A stretch of DNA of 64,000 bases from Mesorhizobium sp. NZP2077 (GCF_013170805.1 NZ_CP051293.1:6764001-6828000), one strand, 5' to 3'; positions 1-10,384 are shown, counted from the first letter of the stretch. Notes: generated by a model from the sequence alone, not told the origin. A program made the numbers and translations.

Positions 1-2
1 CG

Positions 3-332
3 TTCACAATCGGATACAGCGGCGATTGGGGCGCGGCGGATGCCCTGCTTGCCGGATGTGACACCTGGTACAGCGTTGCGGCAGGTCTGCTGCCGGTCCC
101 GGCGCTTGCGCTGACGCGTGCAGCGCAGTCCGGCGACGCGGTGGAGTCCACTCGGTTGAACCGCGCTTTCGGGCCGCTCTGGACCTTGTTCAAACACTAC
201 GGCAGCTTCCGCGTTATGTTCGTCATCGCCGACTACCTCGGTCTGGCGCACGTCCAGCCACCGCGCCCTATTTTGCCGTTGCCGGAGGACGCCGGAGATG
301 ACATTAGGCAGGCATTGGAGAAGCTCGAATAG
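3..332 (+). CDS. Dihydrodipicolinate synthase family protein, C-terminal part (cut by window edge)
   Basis: The reading frame is open from base 3 to the TAG at 330-332 and gives about 109 residues. The stretch GYSGDWGAADALLAGCDTWY, followed by GLLPVPALALTRAAQSGD and a PPRPILPLP tail, matches the C-terminal third of DapA-like class I lyases (TIM-barrel enzymes that join or cleave pyruvate and an aldehyde). The catalytic lysine lies upstream of the window, so activity cannot be judged and the substrate is unknown. The next 1.8 kb holds only IS remnants, so this gene marks the left neighbour of the secretion block rather than part of it. Confidence 0.75.
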   Translation, partial: FTIGYSGDWGAADALLAGCDTWYSVAAGLLPVPALALTRAAQSGDAVESTRLNRAFGPLWTLFKHYGSFRVMFVIADYLGLAHVQPPRPILPLPEDAGDDIRQALEKLE

Positions 333-394
333 CCGAGCACAGGGCATGCCCAGTGCCACTGCTAGTTAGGCACCCGGCGCGCGGGCGTTCCGCG

Positions 395-575
395 CACCGT
401 TCGAGATGGAAGTTGGGCGGCGCAGAATTGGATCGGGTTGGTCGCGCGTTGGCTTTGCGGTCTCTTCGGTGGTGAAATGGTCGCAACGTTATCGTGCTCC
501 GGTAGCGCCGGGAAGATGGGCGGCCATCGCAAACGCGTTCTGCAGCCGCATCGAACTTTCATCCGCGACCAAAGG
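395..575 (+). mobile_element. IS630-family transposase remnant (N-terminal part)
   Basis: Frame-broken translation gives SSVVKWSQRYRA followed, after a shift, by PGKMGGHRKRVLQPHRTFI. This is the helix-turn-helix and linker region typical of IS630-type transposases. No catalytic DDE part follows; the sequence runs directly into ISKra4-type sequence at about 588. It is a dead fragment. Confidence 0.6.
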
Positions 576-587
576 ACCGGAAGTAGA

Positions 588-1205
588 ATTTCGAGCTGAT
601 CGTAGGCCGCTCGCTGCCTGAAGAGGGTGCTCCGCGCTACATCGGTTTCGTCTATGGCTATGATCGCGAGCCGCAACGGCGCATTCTCGACCATCTCAAG
701 AAGCAGCCCGTCCAAGCCAATCAGGATATCACCTTCGTTACCGACGGTGGGGAAGAATCGCCGACTGGTTCCATATCACCGTGCGCATCAGGGTCCTTCG
801 GCAGTTCGTGCAAGGGCTCGAAAACCAGGACGAGCAGACCGGACAGGACCTGCTCGAAACTCTGCGCAGGATCAAATGGCATCTCTGGCATGTTGACGTC
901 TATCGGGCCCGTCACGAAATCGCCGACCTGCAATTCGACGCGGAAGGTCTCGAAACAGGCTAGCCGAACATGCGCAAGTTCCTGACCGCCATCGGCGAGC
1001 TCACCAGGCCTACATCGCCTCCAACAGTGCCAGCCTGATTAATTACGGCGAGCGTTAGCGGTCCGGAGATCGCATCTCTTCGGCCCTCGTCAAGGCCACC
1101 GTCAACGCCGTTCCAAGCGGGTCGCCAACAAATGGCAGATGCAGTGGAGCAGGATCGGCGCACATCTTCTGCTGCAAACCCGCACGCAGATCCTCGATGA
1201 CCGTC
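588..1205 (+). mobile_element. ISKra4-family transposase remnant
   Basis: Three frames together rebuild an ISKra4-type transposase C-terminal half: FELIVGRSLPEEGAPRYIGF and VYGYDREP at about 590-665, TDGGE near 745, then WFHITVRIRVL, RRIKWHLWH and the TAG at 961-963. Further on come SASLINYGER, RSGDRISSALV and GAHLLLQTRTQILD (about 1010-1200). Several frameshifts and missing pieces show it is inactive. Part of its 3' region (about 990-1080) is repeated near 16805-16905, on the other side of the virA-virG block and in the same orientation. Confidence 0.65.
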
Positions 1206-1311
1206 CCGACGCGCTTGGCGTGCAGCCGCTCACCTCGCCCGCGCCCCGCGGTGGTTCTTGCCAAGAGACGCTCGCTCGCATCTAACGAAAACCGCCGCTG
1301 CATTTAGCTGC

Positions 1312-1358
1312 ATCCATTGTTCGGATGCGTGCGATCCAAACAATCAATTTGTTCAATC
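1312..1358 (+). promoter_or_regulatory. nod box (NodD-binding promoter element) upstream of virA
   Basis: The sequence starts ATCCATTG, contains GGATG nine bases in, and continues with GATCCAAACAATCAATTT and a closing CAATC. This follows the conserved 47-bp rhizobial nod box order (ATCCA, GATG, ATC-AAACAATC-ATTT, CAATC). It points toward virA, whose start lies 823 bp downstream with no gene recognised between. Control of virA from a nod box is, as I recall, described for M. loti R7A. The element would place the secretion system under flavonoid-NodD control. Confidence 0.82.
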
Positions 1359-2181
1359 AGCTTCTTGAAAGCTAACCCTTGTTTGGTGGAACATGGGCTC
1401 TGGTCGTCGACGCTGGCTTAATGCAGGGGCTGCACGCAGGAGATACAATGCACAGAGATCGCAACCGGGTAGCGGCATAATGGCTGGCCGACCGGTGTCA
1501 TCCCCAGGCTGCCGCAGCGTGCGGCTTGTCTGTCCCTCCATGATCTCTCGGAAGACAGTTCCGAATACTGCGACCGGTTGCCCGCCTTGTGTGTCGCCTC
1601 GATCTCATAACCGATGGTGAGCTGCTCAATGGGCTATCCTTCGCCGGATAAGAGATGAAGTGCGAACGCTCTCGGGGATCATGCCGATCGTACGTACGTC
1701 CTGCTTACTCTGGTCAGGCATAGGGCGCAATTTGTTGGCCCAGCTATGAAACTCTTGCCGGAAGTTAGCTCTGCCGCGTGCGTGATGGCTTGAGCGGACT
1801 GACGCAACGAAGGCTCACGAGTATTCGGTTCCTGCCGTCATTATGACGAGACTCAACGGTACCTTCAACATCGGCGTGGTTCGACTCGCCGCGCGAAAAC
1901 AGGCAAATCTCGATTGAATCCGTCACGCGGTGTCAGCCTGGCATTGGTGCCTTCCCTTCTCAACAACTATCAAATCAGCATTCACGATAGCCCAGTTATC
2001 GTTCTCACGTGCCGTAACGCCGTGCCTTCAGTTTCCACGTTCGCGTCGAGCTCGCGAGTGGCCAGAGTTCGGAACAGAACGGTCGAAGTCTAATCGCCGC
2101 GAAATTCAACGGAGGGTCAGCGGGGCCAAGGGGGCAAAGTGCGACGGTGTCTAAGCCGTCTTTATGAGGGGAGAGGTACAC
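1359..2181. other. Non-coding stretch between nod box and virA
   Basis: I see no gene with family features here; short open frames on both strands lack recognisable domains or good ribosome binding sites. It probably carries a long virA leader transcribed from the nod box, or a decayed gene. Confidence 0.4.
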
Positions 2182-4701
2182 ATGGCTTTCCTGTTCCAGC
2201 AGCATCCGGCCGCATACCGAACCGATGCGGAGCTAGAATTCAGGTCAGACTTTCGCAACCCATGCGCTGCGGGTCGAACGCCGTTCCCTTGGGAAACATG
2301 GCTCAGTGGCGACAAAGCATTTGTCCTCGCCTTAGCCGCCTCGATTGCGCTCTTGGTCGGGACGCAGAGGCAGGCCCCCAAGATCAACGACGCGGTCATA
2401 AGCGAGCTGCGAACGATTCAGATCAACGATGCATTGCTCCAACGCGACGTCGCCCGTGCTCGGACCGACATGGAAGTGGACCACTCGGTTGCTTCTACCG
2501 GACAGGCATTGCAAAGGAATCTTGAAGACTTGCAGCGCGATTTCGAGATTTCGCCCGATGAGGCCTCCGGGCAATCCAGATTGCTCGCGCAGCTCGTAAA
2601 CTCGATCGAAAACACGCAGGCTGCCATCTCAGCCTTGGTCAAGCATAATCAGCGTATGCATAGCTCTCTCGCAGATCTTGCTCGTTCAATTGACCGCCTT
2701 GAGGGCGGCAAGCTTGAACTCTCCGAACTGATCGTGTTTTCAGTCGAACCGGGGCTTACCCTCGCCTCACAGATGGAGCTTCTCGAAAGATTTACTCCGG
2801 GCCAGGCCCGAGCTGTCGCGGATGTCGTGGCCAGGTTCCGCCCTGTCCTGTCTTCTTTATGGAGGTTGGAGCAAGCTGCCGATCAGATCGCATCCCTCGA
2901 CACGTTCTCCAAGGCTGCCGAACTGGAGCGAGAGCATCTGAAAGGCTACAGTTTGGCCGGCGCGCAGGCGCAGCGTACGTGGCTTTTCTTTGGCTCTGTG
3001 TCCATATGCCTTTGCTTGGCAGCGATCATTAGGGCGTTCAGGCAGCATCTGCGGACCAACCGGTTAGAAAAAAGGTTGGAGCTTGAAGAGGAATTGAGCG
3101 CGATCGAAGCTCGCTTCAACGATAGTATAGCAAAGAATGCCTCGGCGCGCTGTTCCACCGAAGCAGCCCTTAGACTCATTCAACGCGTTTTCGATGCGGA
3201 CCAATGCGCGCTTACTCTGGTGGATCCGAGTCTCATCAGGCATACCGAGTACTTTGTGGTGAACACGTGCATGCGCGTCTGGAACGTCGCGCTTATTGAT
3301 GAAGTCGTTTCACTTGTCCGCGCCGGACGGCCATTGTTTCGCGTCATCCCGGCGGCGGAAATGGTTCGGACCGCCAGAGGCTCTTCCGGTGTTTGTCAAA
3401 TTGTTGGTTGCAGCGCCTCCGGTCAGCAGGTTGCCGTTTGCATCCTCGTCTTTGAAGGAGATCGCTCACTCCCTTCAGCCGACGACCTCCGGGTTCTTGC
3501 CAGTGCTATTGCGCGTCTAAGCAACCATCTTGAAATGCAGCGTATAAATGCGGAACGCGACCTTCTGGTGAATCGATGGGAGCATGTGGAAAGGCTGAGG
3601 ACTGTCGGCACAATCGCAAGCGGCGCTACACATGAATTCAATAATATTTTAGGATCAATAATTGGATTTTCAGAGATCGCACTAGGTCTTGTGCGTCGGC
3701 CCTCGAGAATTCAAAACTCCATCAACCAAATCCTCTTAGCTGGACACCGAGCCAAGCTGATCGTTGACCAGATTTTGGCACTCAGCCAAAAACGCAAGCG
3801 CGTGGCAGTGCCTTTCAATATCTCCGAAATTGTAATGGACCTTGCGCCACTGCTGCGCATTACAGTTCGTGCAGATGTTCAGTTGCATTTCAAGATCAAC
3901 GAGTGGCAAACGGTTGTCGAGGGCAGCCCAACCGAGATACAGCAGATCCTTATGAATCTGTGCAAGAACGCATCGGAGGCTGTCTTGAACGACGGCCGTG
4001 TCGAGGTTGGCGTTTCACGGACCCGCATCTGCGAAACAAAGCGGTTGGCTCAGGGCACCTTGAGACCTGGAGATTACGTTCTGCTCTCCATCAGCGACGA
4101 TGGCCCAGGAATCGCAGGTTCGGTACTTCCGCATGTCTTTGAGCCTTTTTTTACCACACGCTCTCGCGTCGGCGGGACCGGGCTGGGTCTTGCTGCAGTG
4201 GACAGGCAGGTGTGCGTGCTCGCAGGATGCCTAGACGTCAGCTCGGTTGTTGGCCGAGGTACGCGCTTTGATATTTACTTGCCAGCCTCCGAGGAGGAGC
4301 CAGTCAGCGCTGACGTCACTTTCGGCCCATACAACGGATCACCGGCCAACGGCGGAATCATTGCAGTCGTGGAGCCCGATCCAGCAGAGTTGGAGATTCA
4401 CAAGGACAATATCGCCGCGCTGGGTTATGAGCCGATCGGCTTCGCGACCTTCGAAAGTCTTTGCGGCTGGATCGAGAGCGGGAAGGCAGCTGACCTGCTG
4501 ATTTTGGCGAAGACGCCTTTCCTCGAGCGAGGACGGGCCGAGTCCGTATGCCCCACCATCATGGCGGTGCCTTTCATAGTCATCGGTGACATCGACCCCA
4601 TGCCGGTCACATCTGACAATCAGGCCTTCGTCCTTCGGCTAGCGAGACCGGTCTCGTCCAGGACAATAGAGCATGCGATTCGTATAATGATGATGGCGTG
4701 A
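2182..4701 (+). CDS. virA: VirA hybrid sensor histidine kinase
   Basis: Membrane sensor kinase that would phosphorylate VirG to switch on virB and effector genes. From the ATG at 2182 (chosen over one at 2164 because GGGGAGAGG sits just upstream) the protein is 839 residues, close to Agrobacterium VirA. It has a first membrane segment at about 46-60, a periplasmic helical region to about 265, a second membrane segment at about 266-286, a cytoplasmic linker, the histidine box SGATHEFNNILGS (His484), and the ATP-binding boxes DDGPGIAG and GTGLGLAA. The C-terminal receiver-like domain (about 725-839) begins VVEPDP and has LLILAKT where the phospho-accepting Asp is expected, so it looks like a pseudo-receiver. 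The gene is convergent with virB11 and preceded by a nod box. Confidence 0.93.
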   Translation: MAFLFQQHPAAYRTDAELEFRSDFRNPCAAGRTPFPWETWLSGDKAFVLALAASIALLVGTQRQAPKINDAVISELRTIQINDALLQRDVARARTDMEVDHSVASTGQALQRNLEDLQRDFEISPDEASGQSRLLAQLVNSIENTQAAISALVKHNQRMHSSLADLARSIDRLEGGKLELSELIVFSVEPGLTLASQMELLERFTPGQARAVADVVARFRPVLSSLWRLEQAADQIASLDTFSKAAELEREHLKGYSLAGAQAQRTWLFFGSVSICLCLAAIIRAFRQHLRTNRLEKRLELEEELSAIEARFNDSIAKNASARCSTEAALRLIQRVFDADQCALTLVDPSLIRHTEYFVVNTCMRVWNVALIDEVVSLVRAGRPLFRVIPAAEMVRTARGSSGVCQIVGCSASGQQVAVCILVFEGDRSLPSADDLRVLASAIARLSNHLEMQRINAERDLLVNRWEHVERLRTVGTIASGATHEFNNILGSIIGFSEIALGLVRRPSRIQNSINQILLAGHRAKLIVDQILALSQKRKRVAVPFNISEIVMDLAPLLRITVRADVQLHFKINEWQTVVEGSPTEIQQILMNLCKNASEAVLNDGRVEVGVSRTRICETKRLAQGTLRPGDYVLLSISDDGPGIAGSVLPHVFEPFFTTRSRVGGTGLGLAAVDRQVCVLAGCLDVSSVVGRGTRFDIYLPASEEEPVSADVTFGPYNGSPANGGIIAVVEPDPAELEIHKDNIAALGYEPIGFATFESLCGWIESGKAADLLILAKTPFLERGRAESVCPTIMAVPFIVIGDIDPMPVTSDNQAFVLRLARPVSSRTIEHAIRIMMMA

Positions 4702-4818
4702 TGCCGCCGACTCGCTCATTCTATGCAAGTGTGAGAAGGCCTGGCAAAAGACATCGAAGCAGAACAAAACGACGCGTCGCATCACAATGGACTTCGATCC
4801 CGAGACGTTGTTCTAGCC

Positions 4819-5859
4819 TTAGTGCTTGTTAAGGAGGTCGGCTACTGTCTCTCCCCGTCGCCGGGCATCGGCGGCGAGCCATACCTCTCCCACCTCGTAC
4901 AGGTCACCTTGGGTGTGGAACGGCACAATGACGTCAACGGCAGCCGACAGCATGTCAAGAAGCGTTCGATCTTCCACAGCGGCTCCTTGCGGGCTGCTCT
5001 TGACGAGGGAAAAGAGCTTTTTGAAGCCCTGGACCGGATCAGCCCCATGGATCGTTGATATTGATCCCGCGTGGCCGGAGACGACTTCGCTAAGGTAGGC
5101 CCATGCAGCATCATCGCGCATCTCGCCGAGCAATATTCGGTCAGGGCGCATGCGCAAGCTCGCTTGCAGCAGTTGCTCGGCTGTCACCGCACCTACGCCG
5201 GCTCGGTCCTTCGGATAGAGTAACCGGACATGGTTCTCGTGCGGGATTACAAGCTCCAGCGTGTCCTCGATACTTATCAGTCTCTCTTGCGGGGGTATAG
5301 CGTTGATCAAAGTCTTGCTCATTGTCGTTTTGCCGCTTCCAGTAGGTCCGCAAAGCAGCATCGTGAGCCGTCCCGAAACACACGCTTGCAAAAACTTCTC
5401 CAAGTCACCATCGTCGTATTGCTGAAGAATAGTTTGGTCCTGCCGCTCTTGGCGCTGTTTTCGTGACCGCCATTGATTCCAACGTGAGTATTCGTAGCGA
5501 GAAGAAACTTCCTTCAGTTCGGTCACACGACTTGAAGGACGCCGTATCGTCAGGCTTACTGTTCCTGAGGGAACAGCGGGCGGCAAACAGATCTGCAGCC
5601 GCTCTCCGTTCGGCAGCTCAGTCGCACAGAGGGGGCTTTGCGGTCCGACATCTTGCTTGCGCAGCGCTCCAGCGAGAATCGCGATGTCCTCCAGATCGTT
5701 ATAACCTAGTGGTAGCGGATGTTTCGTGAAGACGCCGGCTTGTCGCACAAACGCTTCCCCAGGCCGGTTGATAGCGACCTCTTCGGTCCTCGGCTCCTCA
5801 AGCCATTTCAGAACGGGGTCGAGAAGCAAACGCAATTGAGGGTCAGCCTCCGATCGCAT
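4819..5859 (-). CDS. virB11: VirB11 secretion ATPase
   Basis: Hexameric cytoplasmic ATPase that powers pilus assembly and substrate transfer. The 346-residue form starts at the ATG at 5859, preceded by GGAGAG and overlapping virB10 by 17 bp; a longer upstream frame exists but lies entirely inside virB10 and is not needed. Visible motifs are the Walker [10 protein letters not shown] (Lys177), the Asp box SIEDTLEL, the Walker B region [12 protein letters not shown] and the His box [11 protein letters not shown]. The length matches Agrobacterium VirB11 (343). It is the last gene of the virB operon. Confidence 0.96.
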   Translation of the reverse strand: MRSEADPQLRLLLDPVLKWLEEPRTEEVAINRPGEAFVRQAGVFTKHPLPLGYNDLEDIAILAGALRKQDVGPQSPLCATELPNGERLQICLPPAVPSGTVSLTIRRPSSRVTELKEVSSRYEYSRWNQWRSRKQRQERQDQTILQQYDDGDLEKFLQACVSGRLTMLLCGPTGSGKTTMSKTLINAIPPQERLISIEDTLELVIPHENHVRLLYPKDRAGVGAVTAEQLLQASLRMRPDRILLGEMRDDAAWAYLSEVVSGHAGSISTIHGADPVQGFKKLFSLVKSSPQGAAVEDRTLLDMLSAAVDVIVPFHTQGDLYEVGEVWLAADARRRGETVADLLNKH

Positions 5860-6982
5860 TGTTGTCTCTCCGGCGTTGGCGATGTTGGGGGGCTGGCGCC
5901 ACGACGGTTGCCGTGAGACCGTATACATCCGAGAAATCGAGGTCGCGCGCCACAAAGATGGATACAGCATCTCCCTGGTTTTTCTTCAGGGTTGGCGGGA
6001 TGTTGACCGTCGCTCTCAGTGTCGTCTCGACGGCTTGTCCGCCATTGCTCTGGAAGCTGTTGATGCCGCTTCCTCCGCCAGAGCTCGCCGCGTATTGACC
6101 GGCCGCCTGGAACGCGCCTTGAAGGACGCTCATCAGCATTGCTCCGCCAAAGCGTTCCCGGAAGTGATTATCCACCGTGCCAGGCACTCCGGAGCGGCCG
6201 AGCTCGTCAGCGCCCGGCGATGCTATCGAAACGAGGGCATGGTCAGGTGTTTCGATGCGCGTCCACAGCACGAAGACACGCGCATCCCCCTGTTCGAGAC
6301 CATGCTGGATCTCGCCAATCACGGTCGTCCCACGATCCAAGAGCACGACATTGTTGGTGGCGCCGCGGACGTCTTTAGGTAAGACGCACTTCACATAACC
6401 GGGTAAATTTGTGTCGACTGCCGTTTGCAAAAGGCAAGGAATGATCGTTCCCTGAGTAATCACGAGATCAGGGTGCGGCAAAAGCGTGGCCCGGCTCGGC
6501 TCCTGTATGTCTGGCTTCAATCGGCCCGACAGGTCGCCACCGATCGAAATCTCATCCGCGGTCGCGGGAGCATCCTTGTGGTCGTCTTCGCTCCGCTGAG
6601 CCACGTCGGGCTTTTGACTGCTGCTGCTGTAGGCGAAAATTGGTGACTCCTCGGGCGGCGGTTCAGCTGCCGCGGGTTGCGGCGTGGATGGCGCAGGATC
6701 TGCCGCCTGCGCCGCCTTTGCAGGTGCTGGAGGTTCGGGAGCAAGCTCAATAGGCACGGGGCGGAACGGCTCGGCGTTCGGGGAAATTGGCGGGTTTGGC
6801 TGAGATGGTTCGTCTTGTGTGCTGGGACGACTTCCGAGCCAGATGAGCGACAGAGATGAGATGAGAACAAGACCGGCGACGGCCAATTTCTGTGATCCCG
6901 AAACATGCCGGCGGGCCGGCTCCGAGACCAACGATCCGGATGCATTTACATCGTGTCCCGACTGTGGGCCGGTTTCATTCAT
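5843..6982 (-). CDS. virB10: VirB10 inner/outer membrane-spanning channel protein
   Basis: Energy-sensing component that spans from the inner membrane to the outer-membrane core complex with VirB7 and VirB9. The start at 6982 overlaps the virB9 stop as ATGA, giving 379 residues (377 in Agrobacterium). The N-terminus is cytoplasmic; a single membrane segment near residues 32-50 ([16 protein letters not shown]) is followed by a long proline-rich periplasmic stretch ([19 protein letters not shown]) and the conserved C-terminal beta-barrel domain ([18 protein letters not shown], then [10 protein letters not shown]). Confidence 0.96.
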   Translation of the reverse strand: MNETGPQSGHDVNASGSLVSEPARRHVSGSQKLAVAGLVLISSLSLIWLGSRPSTQDEPSQPNPPISPNAEPFRPVPIELAPEPPAPAKAAQAADPAPSTPQPAAAEPPPEESPIFAYSSSSQKPDVAQRSEDDHKDAPATADEISIGGDLSGRLKPDIQEPSRATLLPHPDLVITQGTIIPCLLQTAVDTNLPGYVKCVLPKDVRGATNNVVLLDRGTTVIGEIQHGLEQGDARVFVLWTRIETPDHALVSIASPGADELGRSGVPGTVDNHFRERFGGAMLMSVLQGAFQAAGQYAASSGGGSGINSFQSNGGQAVETTLRATVNIPPTLKKNQGDAVSIFVARDLDFSDVYGLTATVVAPAPQHRQRRRDNNAIGG

Positions 6983-7860
6983 CGGCCCGAGCCTTTCAAA
7001 ACGCGCCACACGTCGGGTCTCACTGTACCGGTCCCCGGCGCTTGTCCAACAGGATCATATGCCCTGTTGAAAATCGACAATACCGTATTGCCATCTCTCA
7101 GACGCCATTCCCGGGCGACTGCGGATACTTCAACATAGTCGCCTTTGACTGTGAAGTTGGCAGCGGCTTCCTTGCCGTCGGGATTGATAATGTAGAGGGA
7201 GGGTATACGGGAATTGCTTGCGAAGCCAAATACGGTGGTAAAGCCATTGTCGAAAACCTGCAGCGGCGCCAGCGATCGATCGCCCTTTGCGACGTAGTGA
7301 AAATTGCTTTCGTCGGAACTGGCAGTTGTACCGGGCCGATTCAACAAATCCTGAACCCTCTGTTCCTGCAGCACCTTTGCCCGGGCCTGACCAAGAATCG
7401 AGCGCTTTTCTGCTGCCTGTCTCAAAGCAGCGGCCTCATCACCGGGATAGGTGAACTGCACACTGTAGTATAAGTCAGGTTGCTGCTCATCTAATTTTGG
7501 CATCGCTCTCGTTGAAATGCTGAAGACATATCTGCGGGTACCGGACTCACTGTCGGCCAGAACGACGACCGGCTGCGGCGGCAGGATCCGGCTGGCCTTA
7601 AAGAACAGGTAGTTGGCGCGTGGGAGCGCAGCCAGGTCTTTGCTATTGGAAACGGCCACGGCTGCGACGGTCTCGTTGGCCGCGAATGTGACGACCAGCG
7701 TTGCCCCCACCGCGGTCGACAGGCGCACCACTTCGTCGGGACGGTAAGCCAAGTAGCGCATCCGCGCATCATGCTTGCCGGCAAGCGGGGTGTCTTCCGC
7801 GGAAGCCTCCAGCGTTAAGAGTAGTGAACAGGCCAGTGCGAGAAACGCTCTTTTTGTCAT
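6979..7860 (-). CDS. virB9: VirB9 outer-membrane core complex protein
   Basis: Periplasmic and outer-membrane component that pairs with the VirB7 lipoprotein. It is 293 residues, identical in length to Agrobacterium VirB9. An N-terminal signal peptide ends at about ASA in [11 protein letters not shown]. The body carries VirB9/TrbG features such as [34 protein letters not shown] and, near the C-terminus, [18 protein letters not shown]. It is coupled by 4-bp overlaps to virB8 upstream and virB10 downstream. Confidence 0.95.
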   Translation of the reverse strand: MTKRAFLALACSLLLTLEASAEDTPLAGKHDARMRYLAYRPDEVVRLSTAVGATLVVTFAANETVAAVAVSNSKDLAALPRANYLFFKASRILPPQPVVVLADSESGTRRYVFSISTRAMPKLDEQQPDLYYSVQFTYPGDEAAALRQAAEKRSILGQARAKVLQEQRVQDLLNRPGTTASSDESNFHYVAKGDRSLAPLQVFDNGFTTVFGFASNSRIPSLYIINPDGKEAAANFTVKGDYVEVSAVAREWRLRDGNTVLSIFNRAYDPVGQAPGTGTVRPDVWRVLKGSGR

Positions 7861-8588
7861 GGCTGCACGTCACCCAGGTTCGACACGCTATCTTCCGAGG
7901 TTTGATAGGAAGTGACGAGTAGACCTCCCGGATTGGTGAGCCTTGATTGGGCAGGCAGATCTGTCAGGCGCTCGTAGCGGATGGTTGCTGTCCAGGTGGT
8001 CACCAACGGCATCTGCCCATCGATGGAAAGGGTGCGTTTGTATCGGATCTGTTGAACGTCCGGACTGATGTCGTTTGAGGAAATATGCCCGACTTCGAGC
8101 TTGCCGAGCTTGCCGACTGTGACTTGCGGCGAGGTGGGATTCGGATAATTGAAGAAATCTTGATATTGCTGCCGCACAGCCGGTGCGCTGAAACTGGATA
8201 CGAGGTCATAGCCGTATTGGGCGGAATCGGCTGTGTAGCTCTCGCGCAGGCGTACATATTCCCACAGCGAAGCATTTATGACGGCTCGCTCTTGGGTTGC
8301 CGGCAGTCGAGAGACTGACACTTCGCTGTCAACTGTTCCATCCGGGCGTACCCAGAGGAACACAGGTACGAGCTTGGCCAACGGGACCATGGCAGCGATG
8401 GTAAATGCCTGCGCAACATTTCCTAGGACCGCCGCTGCCGCAAAGGCTATGAGGGCCTTTGACAGGCGCCGCGCAGACTTCGCTCGTGAAGTTTGAAACG
8501 CTTCCACCTTCTTATAGTGGGCGGCTAGCGTTTCTCTCTCCACCAGAAGGGCATGTTCAGGAAATTTCACTTGGGCTCTTTCGCACAT
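7857..8588 (-). CDS. virB8: VirB8 inner-membrane assembly factor
   Basis: Bitopic inner-membrane scaffold of the secretion channel. It is 243 residues (237 in Agrobacterium), with a short cytoplasmic N-terminus containing YKKVEAFQTSRAKSARR, one membrane segment at about 44-68 and a periplasmic domain that includes MVPLAKLVPVFLWV, the region around RESYTADSAQYGYDLV and TTWTATIRYE near the end. The start overlaps virB7 by 22 bp. An in-frame GTG six codons in could be used instead. Confidence 0.94.
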   Translation of the reverse strand: MCERAQVKFPEHALLVERETLAAHYKKVEAFQTSRAKSARRLSKALIAFAAAAVLGNVAQAFTIAAMVPLAKLVPVFLWVRPDGTVDSEVSVSRLPATQERAVINASLWEYVRLRESYTADSAQYGYDLVSSFSAPAVRQQYQDFFNYPNPTSPQVTVGKLGKLEVGHISSNDISPDVQQIRYKRTLSIDGQMPLVTTWTATIRYERLTDLPAQSRLTNPGGLLVTSYQTSEDSVSNLGDVQP

Positions 8589-8725
8589 TCGACTTGAAGA
8601 TCTTCAGGGGAGGTTTCCCATTGTCCCACGTTCAGTTGGAATGGCGAACCCGTGCAGGTCGCAAGCTTATCGGTTGTCTTGCAGGCCGCCAAAGCCAGTA
8701 TTGACAAAAGTAGATAGTATTTCAT
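8567..8725 (-). CDS. virB7: VirB7 lipoprotein (52 aa)
   Basis: Small outer-membrane lipoprotein that anchors and stabilises VirB9. It starts MKYYLLLSILALAACK: a short hydrophobic signal followed by a lipobox LAAC with the lipidated Cys15, and a second cysteine (ATC, Cys24) where VirB7 forms its disulfide with VirB9. The segment PFQLNVGQWETSPEDLQ closely follows the Agrobacterium VirB7 pattern. It sits between virB6 and virB8 as expected and overlaps virB8. Confidence 0.93.
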   Translation of the reverse strand: MKYYLLLSILALAACKTTDKLATCTGSPFQLNVGQWETSPEDLQVECAKEPK

Positions 8726-8751
8726 GTTGAGGTACCGCGCTTGTCGATTGA

Positions 8752-9639
8752 TTAACCACCTGCCGTTTTGGCAATGCGGCGATTGAGGCTGCTAAGAGAT
8801 TGGTTCGCACCTGCCCAAGAACCGCCGGCTATGCTGCTGGCGATCGTCGGAAGCGCGACGATCAAAGCGTCACCAGCTAGGAAAAGCATATCGAGCTCGT
8901 AAAGCCCGATGATCTTGGCTGCTGTCGTACCCTTGTATTTGATCACCGCAAGCATGACTCCCAGCGCGACTGATTCGGCCGCGATAACTATCGTTGCAAC
9001 GATGTTGAGGAGGACAAGCAGCAGCCCGTATGAGAGCAGTTGGCCGATCCATCTGGTAGCCATGTCTCGAGTGTGATCAAAAAGATAGCCTACAAGAACG
9101 AGGGGGCCGATCGCCAGGAGCACCTTCGTCAGAATTCCAACGGCATCATAGATCTCGAACGCTGTCCAGAGCGAGCCGTACAAAATCCATTGCGCTCCCT
9201 GGAAGGCAAGTATGTCCTGCTGATTCATTGGCCCAATTTCGGAAGCAATCCGCTGAAAGGCACTCTGACTTGCAGCGAACATTACGTCGAGCTTCTGGGG
9301 GATACCGATGAAGGGCAAGGTGCTTCCGCTGATCTGGTGGGCAAGCTTTGGAATCGTGTCGTCGAAGACCGATTCAATGTACAGCTGATAGTTGGCCTGC
9401 CCTAAGATGAGGGCGACGACAATCGATACCGTGACTACGCGCGAGATACCTCCGCGCGCGTCGACTTGACCGCGCATGACCAGAAAGCCTTGGATTATGA
9501 TCCAGAGCGTGACGCACGCAACCAGAGGCGCACTGACCGCCTCTTGGACGTTTCCAATCACTTTGTGCAGCCCCACCGTAAAGGCCCCATGAAAGATCGC
9601 GTGTATGGCCGTGAATGGCGCAGGAATTCTGAAAACCAT
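8752..9639 (-). CDS. virB6: VirB6 polytopic inner-membrane channel protein
   Basis: Multi-spanning inner-membrane component that contacts the substrate after VirB11. It is 295 residues, the same as Agrobacterium VirB6. Hydrophobic stretches include VACVTLWIIIQGFLVM, VSIVVALILGQANYQL, VLLAIGPLVLVGYLF and LLVLLNIVATIVIAAESVAL. The large central loop lies at about 90-160 (FDDTIPKLAHQISGS and onward). It has an AAGG ribosome binding site and sits between virB5 and virB7. Confidence 0.93.
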   Translation of the reverse strand: MVFRIPAPFTAIHAIFHGAFTVGLHKVIGNVQEAVSAPLVACVTLWIIIQGFLVMRGQVDARGGISRVVTVSIVVALILGQANYQLYIESVFDDTIPKLAHQISGSTLPFIGIPQKLDVMFAASQSAFQRIASEIGPMNQQDILAFQGAQWILYGSLWTAFEIYDAVGILTKVLLAIGPLVLVGYLFDHTRDMATRWIGQLLSYGLLLVLLNIVATIVIAAESVALGVMLAVIKYKGTTAAKIIGLYELDMLFLAGDALIVALPTIASSIAGGSWAGANQSLSSLNRRIAKTAGG

Positions 9640-9696
9640 TGCGTGAACCTTATTTGCCCCTGATCAGCGCAGATGAGCCGGATGAACTAAGCGTCG

Positions 9697-10371
9697 CTAC
9701 TCAAACATTCTGGCGGTGTCCTGGCGTTCGCGACGCTGCATCGCGGCCTCCTCTGCGGCGTGAAGGCTCGCTTGTGCAGTGGCCATCGTCAGCAGACTCG
9801 TGGCCTGGACATTTTGGATAATCGCATCATGAATCTGCTTGAGGACCAGACCGTTGGTGACGGTGGCCTGCACAATATTTCCCGAGCGGGAAAGCTGACC
9901 AAGCGTGTTGTCATTGGCCTTAAGGCGCTTGTCCATTACGCCCAGAGTGTCGGCTGCAAGAGCTGCGGCATTGATGGCACCAGCGATTTGTCCCTGTAAC
10001 AGTTTCGCTTCCGAATCCGTGCCGTCGACTTTCCGGTTTGGGTTGTCCGCAATTGCACGCGCTTTAATCGAAGTTGGCGCCTGACCCTCAAACATCTGCC
10101 TCTCAAGCTGATTGCCCGACGGGTAGTGATTTCCTTGGTTCAGTGAACTTAGCAGCCCCGTGACACCGAATGACGAACTTAGTATCTCCACCATTTCCAT
10201 CGTGGAAGCGAGCGTCTGGGCTGACTTTATCAGGATCTGCGCGGTGGAAACCGCTGTTAAGCCCGCTTGTGTTACTACCGCCGGGTCGATGACGACAAAT
10301 TGCGACCGGGCCTGTCCGCTAAGTAGAAAGGAAGCGGCAAGCGTCGTTGCTGCAAGCGTGGGAAATCTCAT
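9697..10371 (-). CDS. virB5: VirB5 minor pilin
   Basis: Secreted minor pilus subunit at the T-pilus tip. It is 224 residues (220 in Agrobacterium), with a signal peptide ending near GQARSQ, then an alpha-helical body without cysteines, including GVTGLLSSLNQGNHYPSG and an alanine-rich helical C-terminus (ATAQASLHAAEEAAMQRRE). Its GGAGG ribosome binding site overlaps the virB4 stop, so translation is probably coupled. Confidence 0.93.
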   Translation of the reverse strand: MRFPTLAATTLAASFLLSGQARSQFVVIDPAVVTQAGLTAVSTAQILIKSAQTLASTMEMVEILSSSFGVTGLLSSLNQGNHYPSGNQLERQMFEGQAPTSIKARAIADNPNRKVDGTDSEAKLLQGQIAGAINAAALAADTLGVMDKRLKANDNTLGQLSRSGNIVQATVTNGLVLKQIHDAIIQNVQATSLLTMATAQASLHAAEEAAMQRRERQDTARMFE

Positions 10372-10384
10372 GAATATTCCTCCG

